Assembly (NCBI GenBank): GCA_905178155.1
Contig: CAJINV010000005.1
Span: 1,800,054-1,864,053, forward strand
Length of the DNA: 64,000 nt
Origin: Amoebophrya sp. A120
Taxonomy: Eukaryota; Sar; Dinophyceae; Syndiniales; Amoebophryaceae
Direction: 5' to 3'
The translations under genes were made by a program, and so were the position numbers. The stretch's first letter is position 1. Each line of letters starts with the position of its first letter. Below the pieces are notes generated by a model. It worked only from the letters and a program-made list of their open reading frames with translations, was not told the origin of the DNA and made no database searches. Positions 11,601-21,800 of this stretch are shown here, one piece after another.

Positions 11601-12500
11601 TGGCACATCCAGATTTGCAGTTTTATGCGAATACGATCTTCATGATGACCAATTTTTATGGTACAGGAATCGTCGGCCCGAGCCTGTGAGTACTACTCAC
11701 CGTACTTCGTACTTAAATGCATCCGGATCTACATGGTTCCTCGACTTGGTCGATCCATTCTAGTATCATGGTATACCGAGTCGATGCCATCGTCTTTGTC
11801 GTGCGCATAGTCCTCTCTTGTTTCTTATTCTTTTCAACAAAATAAATAAAATACATACAGGAAAACTGAACTTCAATTTCAGAACTTGTGATAGATATTC
11901 AATACTTGATGTCGTCCCACCAACCCGAATTAAGAACGTCGTGGACGAAACCGAGGGCAAATACCGAGCAGCGACTATCAAATGCAAATGTGTCCGCTGA
12001 GTCTGCATCTTCCGGAAACCACTTCTAGTTGTGGCACTGCTCATGCTCATTTGTCAATGTGAATAGTGAATCATGGGCAAGCTACAAAAATGCCAATGCG
12101 TAGCCAAGCATGACAGGTTGCGGAGAGGCTACGCTATGCGTTGCCAGAAGCACATGACATGACAAGGTCGAGGTGCTAGCTGCATAGCAGTTCGAGCATG
12201 AGAGACAAATTCTGGGACTTTTCGGCGAGTAGGTGCATCATGTTGACAGATTCAGATTTTGGATTCATGCCAGCCGAGCACGACCAGAAGTCAAATTTAC
12301 GCACCCAGACCCCGACACATACACATTTGAAGTTGATAGCGACTCTCTTTCTGCAGTACTAGACCAATGGCATATGCGAATCCAATCTGCCCCCGACAAC
12401 CACAATTTCTCCACGGAGATAGGTGAACGCACACTACGTTGGTTCGTTGACAAAGGAAGGGCAGCGGCATTTGTCAAATCCAATGACAATTCTGCAATTG
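8671..12500 (-). CDS. EF-hand-like repeat protein II (multi-exon, tandem paralogue)
   Basis: This minus-strand gene ends at TAA 8671-8673 after the peptide HYTNWFDAWMEKTFEDPNYV. The best exon, about 10362-9602, encodes two copies of a module that is also in gene I: SHLDNDHLAAFYALGGKQPA followed by a degenerate EF-hand loop (GDHKITVAEI), and NHAGLYYMLGG followed by TISMGEITEKLF. Other exons are about 11525-11182 (PPTLTFDEFEAHW...FP), 9220-9000 and 8800-8671. Less certain upstream pieces lie around 11975-11880 and 12500-12339. The order FYxLGG module, EF-like loop, then a Trp-rich end is the same as in gene I, so the two are tandem paralogues. Loop ligands are incomplete. The N-terminus and several splice junctions were not frame-verified. 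Confidence 0.55.
9221..9601. mobile_element. Probable compound introner with a nested inverted repeat
   Basis: The left end, TATGGAGTGAAAATGTGCCT then GGGTCTGGAAGG, belongs to the CTGGGTCTGGAAG family. The right end, TTTTGACCCAGACAACATA, is a diverged partner. Inside it a second inverted pair occurs: GCTCTCTGTCAGTCACAAAA at 9283-9302 and its near-complement ending at 9422. That suggests one element inserted into another. The flanks CGAAG and AGTAG do not form a clean TSD, and exact excision was not frame-verified. Confidence 0.45.
10363..11181. other. Long intron-like interval in EF-hand-like gene II
   Basis: This lies between the exon ending WPKDTAYQL and the exon beginning SDPLEEFYNARG. 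TAT/ATA-like termini are present on both sides (CTATAAATATT at the left, GGTATATGATA at the right), but the sequences are not complementary. It may hold more than one degraded insertion. No coding exon is recognised inside it. Confidence 0.35.
11976..12338. mobile_element. Introner with perfect 5-bp TSD GCGAC
   Basis: The left end is TATCAAATGCAAATGTGTC; the right end ends ACCCCGACACATACACATTT then GAAGTTGATA, a diverged member of the CTGGGTCTGGAAG family. GCGAC stands at 11971-11975 and 12339-12343. The flanking reading frames are open in more than one phase, so I could not confirm the splice by frame. Confidence 0.75.
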
Positions 12501-12750
12501 TTTTGGAATAAATATGTTCCGCTTCAAGTAAGTAATGCCTCAGACTCTAGAAATTCTCCACTCGTCAGGATACTTACTTATTAATAGTGTTTGTGATTGT
12601 CTTGTTCTGCATCGTCACATGTTGCAAGAAATGCAAACTGTGGAAAAACAAAATAATTGTTCAACATCAATTCCCTATTTACCTGCTCGTCCCCTTCTTT
12701 CTAGAATCCACATCAACTTACATACTGGTACCGTACGGGCATGATCATAT

Positions 12751-13338
12751 TCATAGCAAATGCAGGAGATGAAGACTACAAGCATAATACTTACAACGGG
12801 CTGTCGAGGGCGGTATCACAGTTTTATTTTTCGGTCGTACGAGAATCAGGTACACCACCGCCGCCAGGACGAACCTCCTGGAAACAGCGAACCGCGCTGC
12901 CGTCGCAAAATATGCATTGCAAAAGTATCGCACTAGTATAAATTGCATTACAAATTTTCCCAAGAACAAAAATGCGATTTGTCATGCTATTTCAGGTAGA
13001 AAGTTGGATTTGTCACGCATGTCTGCAATTTATTAGTACGAGTACGATACTTTTGCACAGGATACAAAAGGCCGAGGAACAAGCGCGCTCTGGTTGTAGT
13101 TGTTGTTCGTCTCACGACAGGACTGAGGAAACACAAGCCCCACATCCTTCTTCCTCGTGCTCCACGCGGTCTTTCCGAGCCCCCGGGGCCACGCAAAAAA
13201 CTTCTGCGACGTCGTGCAGGTGCCTGTCTTCATGTGCATTCTGGTACTCCTGCTCGCCGTCATCATTGTACAAGAAGTCGCACTAGTACCAGGTGCAGGT
13301 TCCTCTCTCTCCGCAGTCCCCCGTCGCAGGTACCACAT
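12751..13338 (-). CDS. Possible small membrane protein, split by an introner
   Basis: An ATG at 13338 opens a frame that is interrupted by the introner at 12911-13064. Removing 159 nt keeps the same frame and gives a peptide of about 142 residues ending at 12751. Its second half has one hydrophobic segment (FVLAAVVYLILV) after a basic stretch (ARFAVSRR), which looks like a signal anchor or single membrane span. No domain is recognised. It may instead be the N-terminal part of EF-hand-like gene II, or only an open frame: another minus-strand frame over 13130-13260 is also open. Confidence 0.35.
12911..13064. mobile_element. Short introner with perfect TSD CAAAA
   Basis: The left end TATGCATTGCAAAAGTATCG is mirrored by CGATACTTTTGCACAGGATA. 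CAAAA is duplicated at 12906-12910 and 13065-13069. At 154 bp it is the shortest complete element in the window. The ends are related to those of 21815-22068 (both carry a CAAAA..TATCG..ACTAGT-like subterminal stretch). Confidence 0.88.
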
Positions 13339-13340
13339 GA

Positions 13341-14448
13341 GTAGGCTTCGCCGTTATGCCCTGTTCAGCTGGAACATCTTCAAACCGGCGTTTATTTTAA
13401 AGTGTCACCTACTTCAGCATCATGTGAACGGGAGAGGACAAAACCGGTTCGCGAGGACAAAGATGAAATTAGAAAGCGAAATAGAAATCAAATCTTTCAC
13501 GTTGTTTGCGCGTTGAAGTAATGAATCAAAGTGGGACTTTATTCATACTTCGCCTCCTTGCCGCCGCGCTAGAATGGTTTTTTGAATCAAAGTCGGTCGT
13601 GCTGTTGGCGGGAAAAAATGGTGACCATCTTCTGCACGACGATTTGATCCTTTTTCTAGTCACTCTTAAGCATCATAATAGTCAAAATCAAGTCGACTTC
13701 GATATTACTACAAGTAGTCGATATTTGCGCTCGCTCTTGTAGTTGTACCACTCTACTCTGGTGTCAATTGTGCTGCGAAGACGATGACGAATACGGTAGA
13801 AAAATACAAGGGAGTGAAGCAAGTGCTTAATCTTGCAACTTAATGAAGAGGCCAAGAAGAGAGGACGCTAATACATAGATGTGTGCGATGTTGAGCTAAT
13901 ACTCTTGTTGAGTCGCACATTTTCCACTTTCTCTCTTCCTTCGCGATCTTTCGTTTCAATTTGCATTTCCATGTTCTTCTGCAGAAAACAAATCGACGAC
14001 AACCAACGAAAGGACGACTTTGAATTTATTTATAGTACTTGGGTTTCCCCCGTCGAAGCAAACATATATACCACGGCGTGAACAACAACGCGTACTGGGG
14101 ATAAGAACAGAAGCATTTTCATCATGCACGCACCCCGCAGTACTACCGGCGCCGCTTCTTCTATCTTCTGCTACTGGTGCGGCGCGCAAGGTTTTTGCGA
14201 TTCGAGCTTGTGCAACAAATCAACGAGCAGCCGTCGTTCTTCGAGCTGGTTGTACGGTTACAACTGTATTAAATGTCAATGCTGGTAACGGTATACTTAC
14301 TTTACTTAGTTGTCGCTAGAGGTCGTTCATGAAGAGCAACAGCACATCGAAATGATCATGCGACAGTCGTCCAATTCATGCTATATCATTATGAAGTAAG
14401 ATCAAGTTTAATATTCTTTCGCTTGATTCGTACAGCAGTCGATCTCTG
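13341..14448. other. Intergenic stretch, nothing recognised
   Basis: This is AT-richer sequence with short unsupported frames on both strands. No TIR/TSD pair and no protein domain were found. It lies between the 3' end of the gene at 14449 and the possible membrane-protein start at 13338. Confidence 0.4.
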
Positions 14449-15423
14449 TCATTCGTTTTCCCGCAGAAAGTTCTCTATTTCCGCGAGGCTCATCAGTCCC
14501 CTGTCCCGACAACCTGGCATGCTGTCCTGCAGGTCTTCGAGAAACCCGGCGTAGGAGTACTCTTTGCGCAGCTCCATGGGAATCGCGAGCTCGTACGTGG
14601 CGGGAAGGGAATAGCAGTAGCGGTTGGGGTGAAAATCCACAGAAGTTTCCTCTGGAGTATTTATTTCACCTTCGCATTCGCACAACGATACGTCGTGGCT
14701 CCAGCTGCTCCTCGGCGTGGCTGGAGCAAATCGCTCGCGCGGTGAGGTAGATTTATTATTCCGTGGTGTTGGCGTTAGTGGAGTGAAAGAAAAAGAATTT
14801 GTAGGACTCGTCGTGGTCAACAACATATTCGGTACTAGCTGCTCTTCTGTAGTGTCACGACACTGCGACGAGTCCGGATTACGATTCTTCTCGCCGGCCA
14901 CGAGTTTCGACACGTCTGCCTCCGTCTTGTCCTCGTTTGAGCTGTAGTTTCTACCCCGCACCACCCTCATCATCCCCACTGAAGACCGGGGCGAGACGAG
15001 TTGTCGTGGGTTTTCATTTTCTCGGTCATCGACAATCTTCCCCTCGTCCAAGCTTGCAACGAGAAGAGCCTGCTCCCGGACCCGTCTGTGCAGGGCGTTT
15101 TCACCCTTTCGGAAGTACTCGTTGAGGCAGCTGGTCAAAGCTTTCTCCAATGCGCTGCTGTCCTTCTGCTGAGCAAAGCATTTTTGGGATGTTGAACCCG
15201 GCGTGGCCTCGTGGGTCGGAGACCGTCGCGCGAACTCTTTTGATATTGCAGCTCGAGTTGTCTTCACTTTTTCGAAAACTAAACATGAGAAATCTGGGCG
15301 CCGGGGTGGTGCGTCGTTGTCGTTCGAGACCTGCTGGCTCTCTTTGTCCAAACCCGCCAGTAGCGTAGAGTCACTGGTGTCGGGGCCCGCAGCTGAAACT
15401 TTCTTTATTTCACTAGATTGCAC
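14449..15423 (-). CDS. Hypothetical acidic protein (exon with unresolved 5' end)
   Basis: This is a minus-strand open frame of about 324 codons ending at 14449. It has no ATG at its 5' end; an in-frame stop lies a few codons upstream and the first codons are not Met, so an upstream exon is probably missing from my model. The product is rich in Ser, Thr, Asp and Glu, with a long disordered middle and a more conserved-looking C-terminus (YEL..PMELRKEYSYAGFLEDLQDSMPG...SLAEIENFLREN). I do not recognise the family. It lies 0.3 kb downstream of the methyltransferase gene on the same strand. Confidence 0.5.
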   Translation of the reverse strand: MQSSEIKKVSAAGPDTSDSTLLAGLDKESQQVSNDNDAPPRRPDFSCLVFEKVKTTRAAISKEFARRSPTHEATPGSTSQKCFAQQKDSSALEKALTSCLNEYFRKGENALHRRVREQALLVASLDEGKIVDDRENENPRQLVSPRSSVGMMRVVRGRNYSSNEDKTEADVSKLVAGEKNRNPDSSQCRDTTEEQLVPNMLLTTTSPTNSFSFTPLTPTPRNNKSTSPRERFAPATPRSSWSHDVSLCECEGEINTPEETSVDFHPNRYCYSLPATYELAIPMELRKEYSYAGFLEDLQDSMPGCRDRGLMSLAEIENFLRENE

Positions 15424-15714
15424 GTCGTTTTGTTATGCAAAGGAAAAGCGAAAAGCGAGGTCGTCTGACAAGATGTTGCAATACGTTTCTTCAGTTCAGG
15501 TAACGTTTCTTGCGGCTACCTAGTGCTCGTGCTGTGCTCCTTGACTTTCCGGGAAATAAATGTGCATGCATCTTGACAAAGTGAAACGTGAGAATGCAGA
15601 AGCCAAGATGTCAAAAACCGTGGCAACATGCGTTTTCCACGCCGGCCCGAAGTCATGGTCCTTTCCGCGCACGGCTTTGTCCTGGTATTGTTCTTATCCA
15701 AAAAATACTCAAAC

Positions 15715-17607
15715 TCAATTTTTTATTTTTTGCACACACAAAAGCTCTCTTCGCACTATATCGTGGGACCCCACTTTTCCTTCTGATACTTTTTCTTTCC
15801 GCCGCCGGAGGACAATTTTAACTTCAGCTCCAGCCCCACGGGTAAAAAATCCGTACGTGGAGCAAAGCCGAAACTGCTGCGTTAGTTCCACAATGTCTCG
15901 TAACAAAGTTTCGTCGCGAAAACTTACCAAAACGTAGAACTCGGTTGTTAAACTCGCCGTGTTTCGCAGGTAGTTCGCAAGAACTGGAATCTCCTCGGTG
16001 AGGAAGTAATCCAGGGTACCCTTGTCAAAGGTGATGTCGAAGAAAGTTCCGGAGCTACTTTCTCCACAGTCTGAGGCAGATGAACAAGTCGTGGACATAA
16101 ATAAACTGTCGCTCCCGTTCGTAATGTTATTTTCCGGGGTCTGGGTCTTGGTTCTTTCGCCGTCGATTTCATACTTTTTGTCGTCCTGGTCAGTATTTGA
16201 TTCTTCCGGAACGTGATCCAGTAAGTTGGTTCCAACTTCTTCTTCTACACACGATGCCTGCGTGAGCTTGTGCTTCCACCTCAAACACTCCAATACAGCC
16301 CCTTCACTTTCGGCGGCTCCGAGGTCACAGCAGCGCCACTCCACGGTAGTCCTACCGGACGCTGTAGTTTCTGAAGGATAGCAGGCAGCGTAATCTTCAT
16401 GATCCGGCCGCACTAACCGATGGGAAACGCGTCCTGCGCCTGCCGCTTCGCCCTCAATATTTTTGTCAGGCATAGCCATTTCACCGACGCGACTATTTTT
16501 CCCCCCTTGTGCTTTCTTCCTCTTCTTTTCGGCGGCAACAAGTTGTTGGTCTTCCTTGAAGAATCTTTTCGCCCGTGCGAGTGCGCCCTCGTCGATGTCC
16601 GCACCGAGTATGTGGCAGTGAAACAAAGACAAAGACAATTCATTTTCTTTGTAATTTTCGTCAACCACGAGAACATCGCTTGTTCTAGGTCTCGTTGGGC
16701 TTCCGTTTCCTCCTGCGTCGTCATCATTTCCTTTCCCTTCACCACTATTTAGATTTCCACAACCAACCTCAACAACCGCCTCGCCGAGTTCCGCGATGCG
16801 GCTGTCCCCGCAGCCCGGGACGAAAATAGAAAGCACGTCGGCGGGACGTCCTCGTCGGCCAGGCTTGTTCTGCTTCCTCCCTGGTTCGGGTTCGTCTTCG
16901 GCTTGTTGGCATGGCTTGATGTAGCTTGTTCCGATTTGTGTTTGTTCATCATTCCGATCCTCGTGCTTGTTCCAGTTAGCAACACGACCAGAGGAAGACC
17001 CCAAGAACACTTGCCGGTCCTGCTCGTTCTCCGATGAGGATGACGTGTCGTCGGAGCAGTCCCCGGGGCCGCTAGTAGTCGAGGGCGTCAAGAATGGTCG
17101 TTGTGCAGCAGCAGGTTGCAGTGGCACGACCTCGTCTTGGGCAGATGATCCACACCCGCACGAGGAAGACCAACATTCTCTTTGTTTGGAAGTACTACTT
17201 CGGCTGTGTTCTACTTCTGGATGCAGCCCCCGCCACGACTTGGAGTTGTTGTGGTCGTCGTGGTCTTCGTCATCTTCGTGTTTTGGTTTATTTCTATTTC
17301 TTCTCTCGTCGGAGGTCGCATGAAAATTATCCAGCATCTGAATTTGGCGAAACAACTGGCGCAGAATCGGTACGAACTGAGCGTTGTCCGCTATCCACTC
17401 GAAATTGCTGGTATTTTGCGAAGACGTCCTCTCGGCCTGGTGCTCCAGGTCGTCGGCGGTGGAGGGTGGTGGAGGTGCTTCTGCTGCTGCTACAACTGAC
17501 GGGACAACATGTAGCTGTTCGGATGGCGGGCACCTGCTCGTCATTGTGTTCATGTCTTTGAGCAGGGAACTCGTCGCGGGTTCCTGCACTTCTGCGACCG
17601 GAGCCAT
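15715..17607 (-). CDS. METTL13/EEF1AKMT4-like class I SAM methyltransferase
   Basis: A single exon of 630 codons starts at the ATG at 17607. The first 200 or so residues are a disordered Ser/Asp/Glu-rich leader. Motif I of a class I methyltransferase is seen as VPGCGDSRIAELGE near residue 262, the acidic strand-2 end as ILGADIDEGALARAKRF near 340, and the family signature FFDITFDKGTLDYFL near 525, followed by EEIPVLANYL and a C-terminal FYVLVSFRD strand. The GCGxS and DKGTLD pair is typical of the METTL13/EEF1A lysine-methyltransferase group, so a protein N-methyltransferase acting on a translation factor is the best guess; the substrate cannot be read from the sequence. About 65 residues are inserted between motif I and strand 2. 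No introner interrupts this gene. Confidence 0.72.
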   Translation of the reverse strand: MAPVAEVQEPATSSLLKDMNTMTSRCPPSEQLHVVPSVVAAAEAPPPPSTADDLEHQAERTSSQNTSNFEWIADNAQFVPILRQLFRQIQMLDNFHATSDERRNRNKPKHEDDEDHDDHNNSKSWRGLHPEVEHSRSSTSKQRECWSSSCGCGSSAQDEVVPLQPAAAQRPFLTPSTTSGPGDCSDDTSSSSENEQDRQVFLGSSSGRVANWNKHEDRNDEQTQIGTSYIKPCQQAEDEPEPGRKQNKPGRRGRPADVLSIFVPGCGDSRIAELGEAVVEVGCGNLNSGEGKGNDDDAGGNGSPTRPRTSDVLVVDENYKENELSLSLFHCHILGADIDEGALARAKRFFKEDQQLVAAEKKRKKAQGGKNSRVGEMAMPDKNIEGEAAGAGRVSHRLVRPDHEDYAACYPSETTASGRTTVEWRCCDLGAAESEGAVLECLRWKHKLTQASCVEEEVGTNLLDHVPEESNTDQDDKKYEIDGERTKTQTPENNITNGSDSLFMSTTCSSASDCGESSSGTFFDITFDKGTLDYFLTEEIPVLANYLRNTASLTTEFYVLVSFRDETLLRDIVELTQQFRLCSTYGFFTRGAGAEVKIVLRRRKEKVSEGKVGSHDIVRRELLCVQKIKN

Positions 17608-18817
17608 GTTTTTCTAGTTCTTGCCATAAAGATAAAAGCAGTCGTCTTCAAATAATTACACGACCGGTGGTCCACCATGAAACTAAAAAGTTGTGTTCAG
17701 ATCGGGCGGAGCAGCGTGAAGCCACATCCTAAATAATGGGGTATTCATCGGCATGGCAGGGCGTGGAGTCGCTCTCGGCTTCAGTTAAAACTCTGCAACA
17801 ACTTCGTACAAATACTAGCAACAGCTTGATTATGGTTTTAATACTACGAGATCGCGTGGTCAACATCCTGATTTTCAGCCATGAACGATTTCTTCAATCA
17901 TGATCCGAAAAGAAACAAGTGAACAATGCAAATCCAATGCTGATGCTCACAACAACAATAATATAGCTCGGATATTACACCAAGCCGCCGGGAACCAAAG
18001 CGTCGAGGTCGAAGGAGCAGGTGCAGGATTCAAATTACTAATATTCCGATCGGGTCGCCTGTTGCTCTTGCTGCTGCTAGAACAAGAGCAAGATCATTTT
18101 TCCGCCCCTGAGCAGGATCATGTCGCGACGATGATGATTGAAATTCTCCTGATCTTCTGTTGCTGGATCGCTTTGCCGTCATATTCATCGTTTCAGCTTG
18201 TCTAATAGCTTGTCGCGCATGGTGGAATCGACTGCATATTTTTACTCGCAAATGATCGCGGATTAATACGCCGGACTTTCTACCCATTCTTATTGCCTGT
18301 ACCAAGCAGGTCACACCCTTCTGCTTGGGCAGCTACAAAAAGCGACAAACACGAGCAGCTTGATTTCTGCGGATGCTTCTTTTTTCGGAATCAGGACCAG
18401 CAGCACCATTTTCCACGGAAGCGCTGGACTCGTTGCCGTCGCGAAACTTTAGTCACATCATGATGCAAATCAACATGCGTCGACTCGAGCAAGTGCGCTC
18501 CTTACATCAAATAACATCATCGAAGGTGCGAGAAAGTTCTCCTTCAGTTTTCAGCGCTGTAAGGAGTGCTCTGCATCTTTTTCTCGCTACTCCTTACACC
18601 AGCGATATCGCGGTCCCCGTGTAGCTGATCGCAAGTCGCAGCTTCTGTGGCGTTATGGAGCGAAGAAGCGGGAGAAACAGATAACCAACCATAAACCATG
18701 TTGTCCTCAGCTGGCGCAGGCTGCCGTAAAAATTCTGCTCACGACACCACAGGCCGCAAGAATGCGCGCATTGCAAGAATTTCTATATTGGCTTTGGCTT
18801 GGCACACACTTCAAAAA
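17608..18817. other. Intergenic stretch upstream of the methyltransferase gene
   Basis: No gene is recognised for most of this stretch. A minus-strand frame at 18594-18776 ends in KLRLAISYTGTAISLV, which is faintly like the last helix of HECT domains; it could be a terminal exon of the HECT gene, but I cannot show a splice that reaches it. Confidence 0.35.
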
Positions 18818-21800
18818 CTACCCGCTTGTTTTCAGCCCACGGCCAAGCCCAACACCTGCGTGCTCACATTTGAAGATCCCGAAAAATCGAGCCTCCAAGC
18901 TGCAAGACGAGACACACAACAGCCAGTGCAAAGGCAAACGTGGTTTTGGATTTTTTTCTGTGCAAAAATTTGTTTCCCTCTGCGTAACAATCACCTCTGC
19001 CATGGAGGATATTCGCGTCCTCTTGCGGTCCGAAAATCTGGCAGCCGTAGCACTCGACGTCTTGATGTTGTTTCCATCATGGTCTTGCTCCAACATAACC
19101 CCCAGCACTTCTCCGTCCAGCAGGTCGCCTTCACGAACTACATCTTCTTCTTCGCCGTTCTGCTGGTCGTAGTAGGGCACATCCAGCCGGTGAAAGCACA
19201 CGTGCGCCGCGGGAAGTTTCTCCTTCTTTTTCCTCCCGCACAGGACCGCCAGGGCCGGCTTCGGCGACAGCGACCGGAACCCGCCGGCCGGAACGCGCCG
19301 TCGCCCCAGCCAAAATTCGATGGTCTGCAGCCGTTCGTGCTCCGTGAAATGATTCGGGAATGGTGCTGAAAACTGCGCAGAGAAACAACATGTCGCATAA
19401 AGTCGAAACTTTTCACAAATTTTGTCATGACGCCAACGAAAATTTTTGCCATCAAACACAGTGGGTGAACGTCGGTAAATAAAGCTCTGTAGGCTCTTAC
19501 AGTTGCATTCCAGTTGGTTTTGTTTTCGAGATATTAGAGCACTTGTCGTAGCGCAGACACCGAACTGCGGAAGTTGTAGAACAGATTTTCACGATGATCC
19601 CTTCGCTACTAGTGCGGCATTTGAAATAACTGCGCACTTTTCGCCACGATATGAGGAAAACCAAGTACAGTGCGTCTTTCACTTCTTCTGCTTCCATATG
19701 CGTTGCAAATCGCGTCTTCGTGCACGGATAAGTAGGCATGACAGCGAGCTGCAGCATGTAAATTTTGCGTCTTTGTGAAGATAACTTCAGTGTGATTGGC
19801 TAGCCACTTACTCTGAGTCTGGCGTGGAAGTATAGTTGCTTATCATGTTGTAGCGACAGGATCATCATCAATCTGCACTGTTGGCGCAACAAAAACCCAG
19901 TGTGAGCAAAACGAAAACTTTTTGATGTCTGTACAAGCACACTTTTTCTGACCATGCAATCAAAGATTTCGAGCACGAGGACGTATAGATGAACTTTTGC
20001 CGTGCATATTGCTTTTGTTTCAGCAGCTCCGCGTGCGAGAGGAGTGCGCCGTTCGTGCTGATTCCGTGCGCAGAAACTTGCACAATCTGGAAAAGTTGGA
20101 CTGGAATTCGCTCGATGAAATAACGCGTTTGGATTTTCGTGGATTTTTCGCGCGCGTAAATACGATGGCAGAGCGTGTGTCTGGGGCGAGCGTTTGGGCT
20201 CTGTGGGCCTTGCATGGCTTGCGCTATTTCTAGAATTGTTCGGCTTGGGGTGGCATTTAAAGACCCTCCCGATGGCAAACGCGCCGCTTCATGAAGGCCG
20301 AAGAGGGGCGCGAAGCGTTCGGGGGGCGTTTGGCCTGGTTATGGTGCGCAAACACTCGCCTCCTGCTTGGCCGGTCCCGATCGTTTCGGCGCGGCACCAA
20401 ACTCGCCGGGGGCCCGAAGCAAACACGCGAGGGCGGCGCGGAAGCAATAGGCCCCGCTGTCCTCAGCTGCAAAGCTGCGGCCAACGGGAACGAAACCCAA
20501 CCCACAAAGATCAAGGAACGCAACCTATTCCACGACGCGGCCCCGCGGCCCTGTGATGGCCGGCGGGCCTTTCAATACCTTGATGGGGGGTCGAGCACCT
20601 GTGGAGGGGCATTCAACTACCCCCCCCCCCCGACCCCACCCCTGTGCGGCTCCACCTGCACAGGGATTTCATGCGGATTTTCCAGGATTTTTCCGCAAAT
20701 ATTTGGATTTTGGGAAAAAATAAAAAAATGTTTTCTCTGACTCGACCATAGCACGCGGGAAAGAAGTTATCCTTTTATTTTTTGAGGCAGCCAAAAAAAA
20801 TCCACGGAAATCCGGAAGGAGGAAGGGTGGTGGGTCAGCCCCCTCCGATCGTCTGCTCTTTTGAAAATCCACGGCGCCCGAAGATAGGGGGTCAACCATC
20901 GGGGCGCGCAACATGATAATGCTCTGCAAACAAGCCGGTGAGCTTGTCTCATCGGGGTCGTACGATCTTCAATCAGATAGAATAATAGTGGCAAGGATGA
21001 CCTGCGCCTGTTCCGGGGCTTTTTCGTCGGTGGTTCGGGGCGCCGTGATAGGTCTTTGGCCATTTTTGTTGGTTACGACTTAACAAAGCGCACGCACACC
21101 CCAACCCGAATGAGGACGCCGGGGTTGGGGTAGCGGCTTAGAATTAAAGCTGCTGCGCGCGGCCTTGGCGCATTGTAGACTTCGGCTGAGCCCACTGCGC
21201 CTGAGCCTGATGCCCCGCAGGCCCCGGAGGTCGGGGCCCCAGTAGCGCAGGTTGTGTCGCTAGATCAGCTGCCACGCCTTTGCTACAGCTGCAGCAATAC
21301 TACTCCCGGTGGGCAAGCGCCTCTAAAGCGCTCGGGGCTACATGTTGCTGCTCCTCTTTGTGCGACAAAAATCCAAAAAAATCCAAACGGAATCCTTCAT
21401 CGATGAATTCCGGCCGAAGAAAAGTTCCTGCACGTGCTCCCTGCTGCAGCAAGTATGCAATGCAAATTACGTATGTTGATTTTCGTTTTCCCGTTTTTGG
21501 CTCTTTGTCTTTGGGATTATTTCCGATGTCGACTACTTTGTACAATCGTCATAACAACTTGACTCACCTTCAAGGAACTACGGGACCAAAAATGCGACAT
21601 CACATGGTGCATTCCTTTTCCTCCGCATCAATCACATGTAATAATTCAGCCCAAGAGGAGCAGGAGCAGTAAACACACAGATACAAGTTTGCAGGAGATA
21701 GCAGGGCTTTCCGTGAAGCAGGTTATGCAGCCGCTCCGGGGTGAAGTGCAGGCCGCATTGCAAGAAATTTGGCCCGCCGAGCACGTCCAGGAACCCCCGA

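Noticed and set aside
15423-15423. Start codon for the 324-codon frame
   Set aside because: The codon there is GTG and an in-frame stop is close upstream; an unseen 5' exon is more likely in a eukaryote.
18594-18776. Terminal HECT helix exon (KLRLAISYTG...)
   Set aside because: The likeness is weak and no splice or TSD connects it to the C-lobe exon; kept only as a remark.
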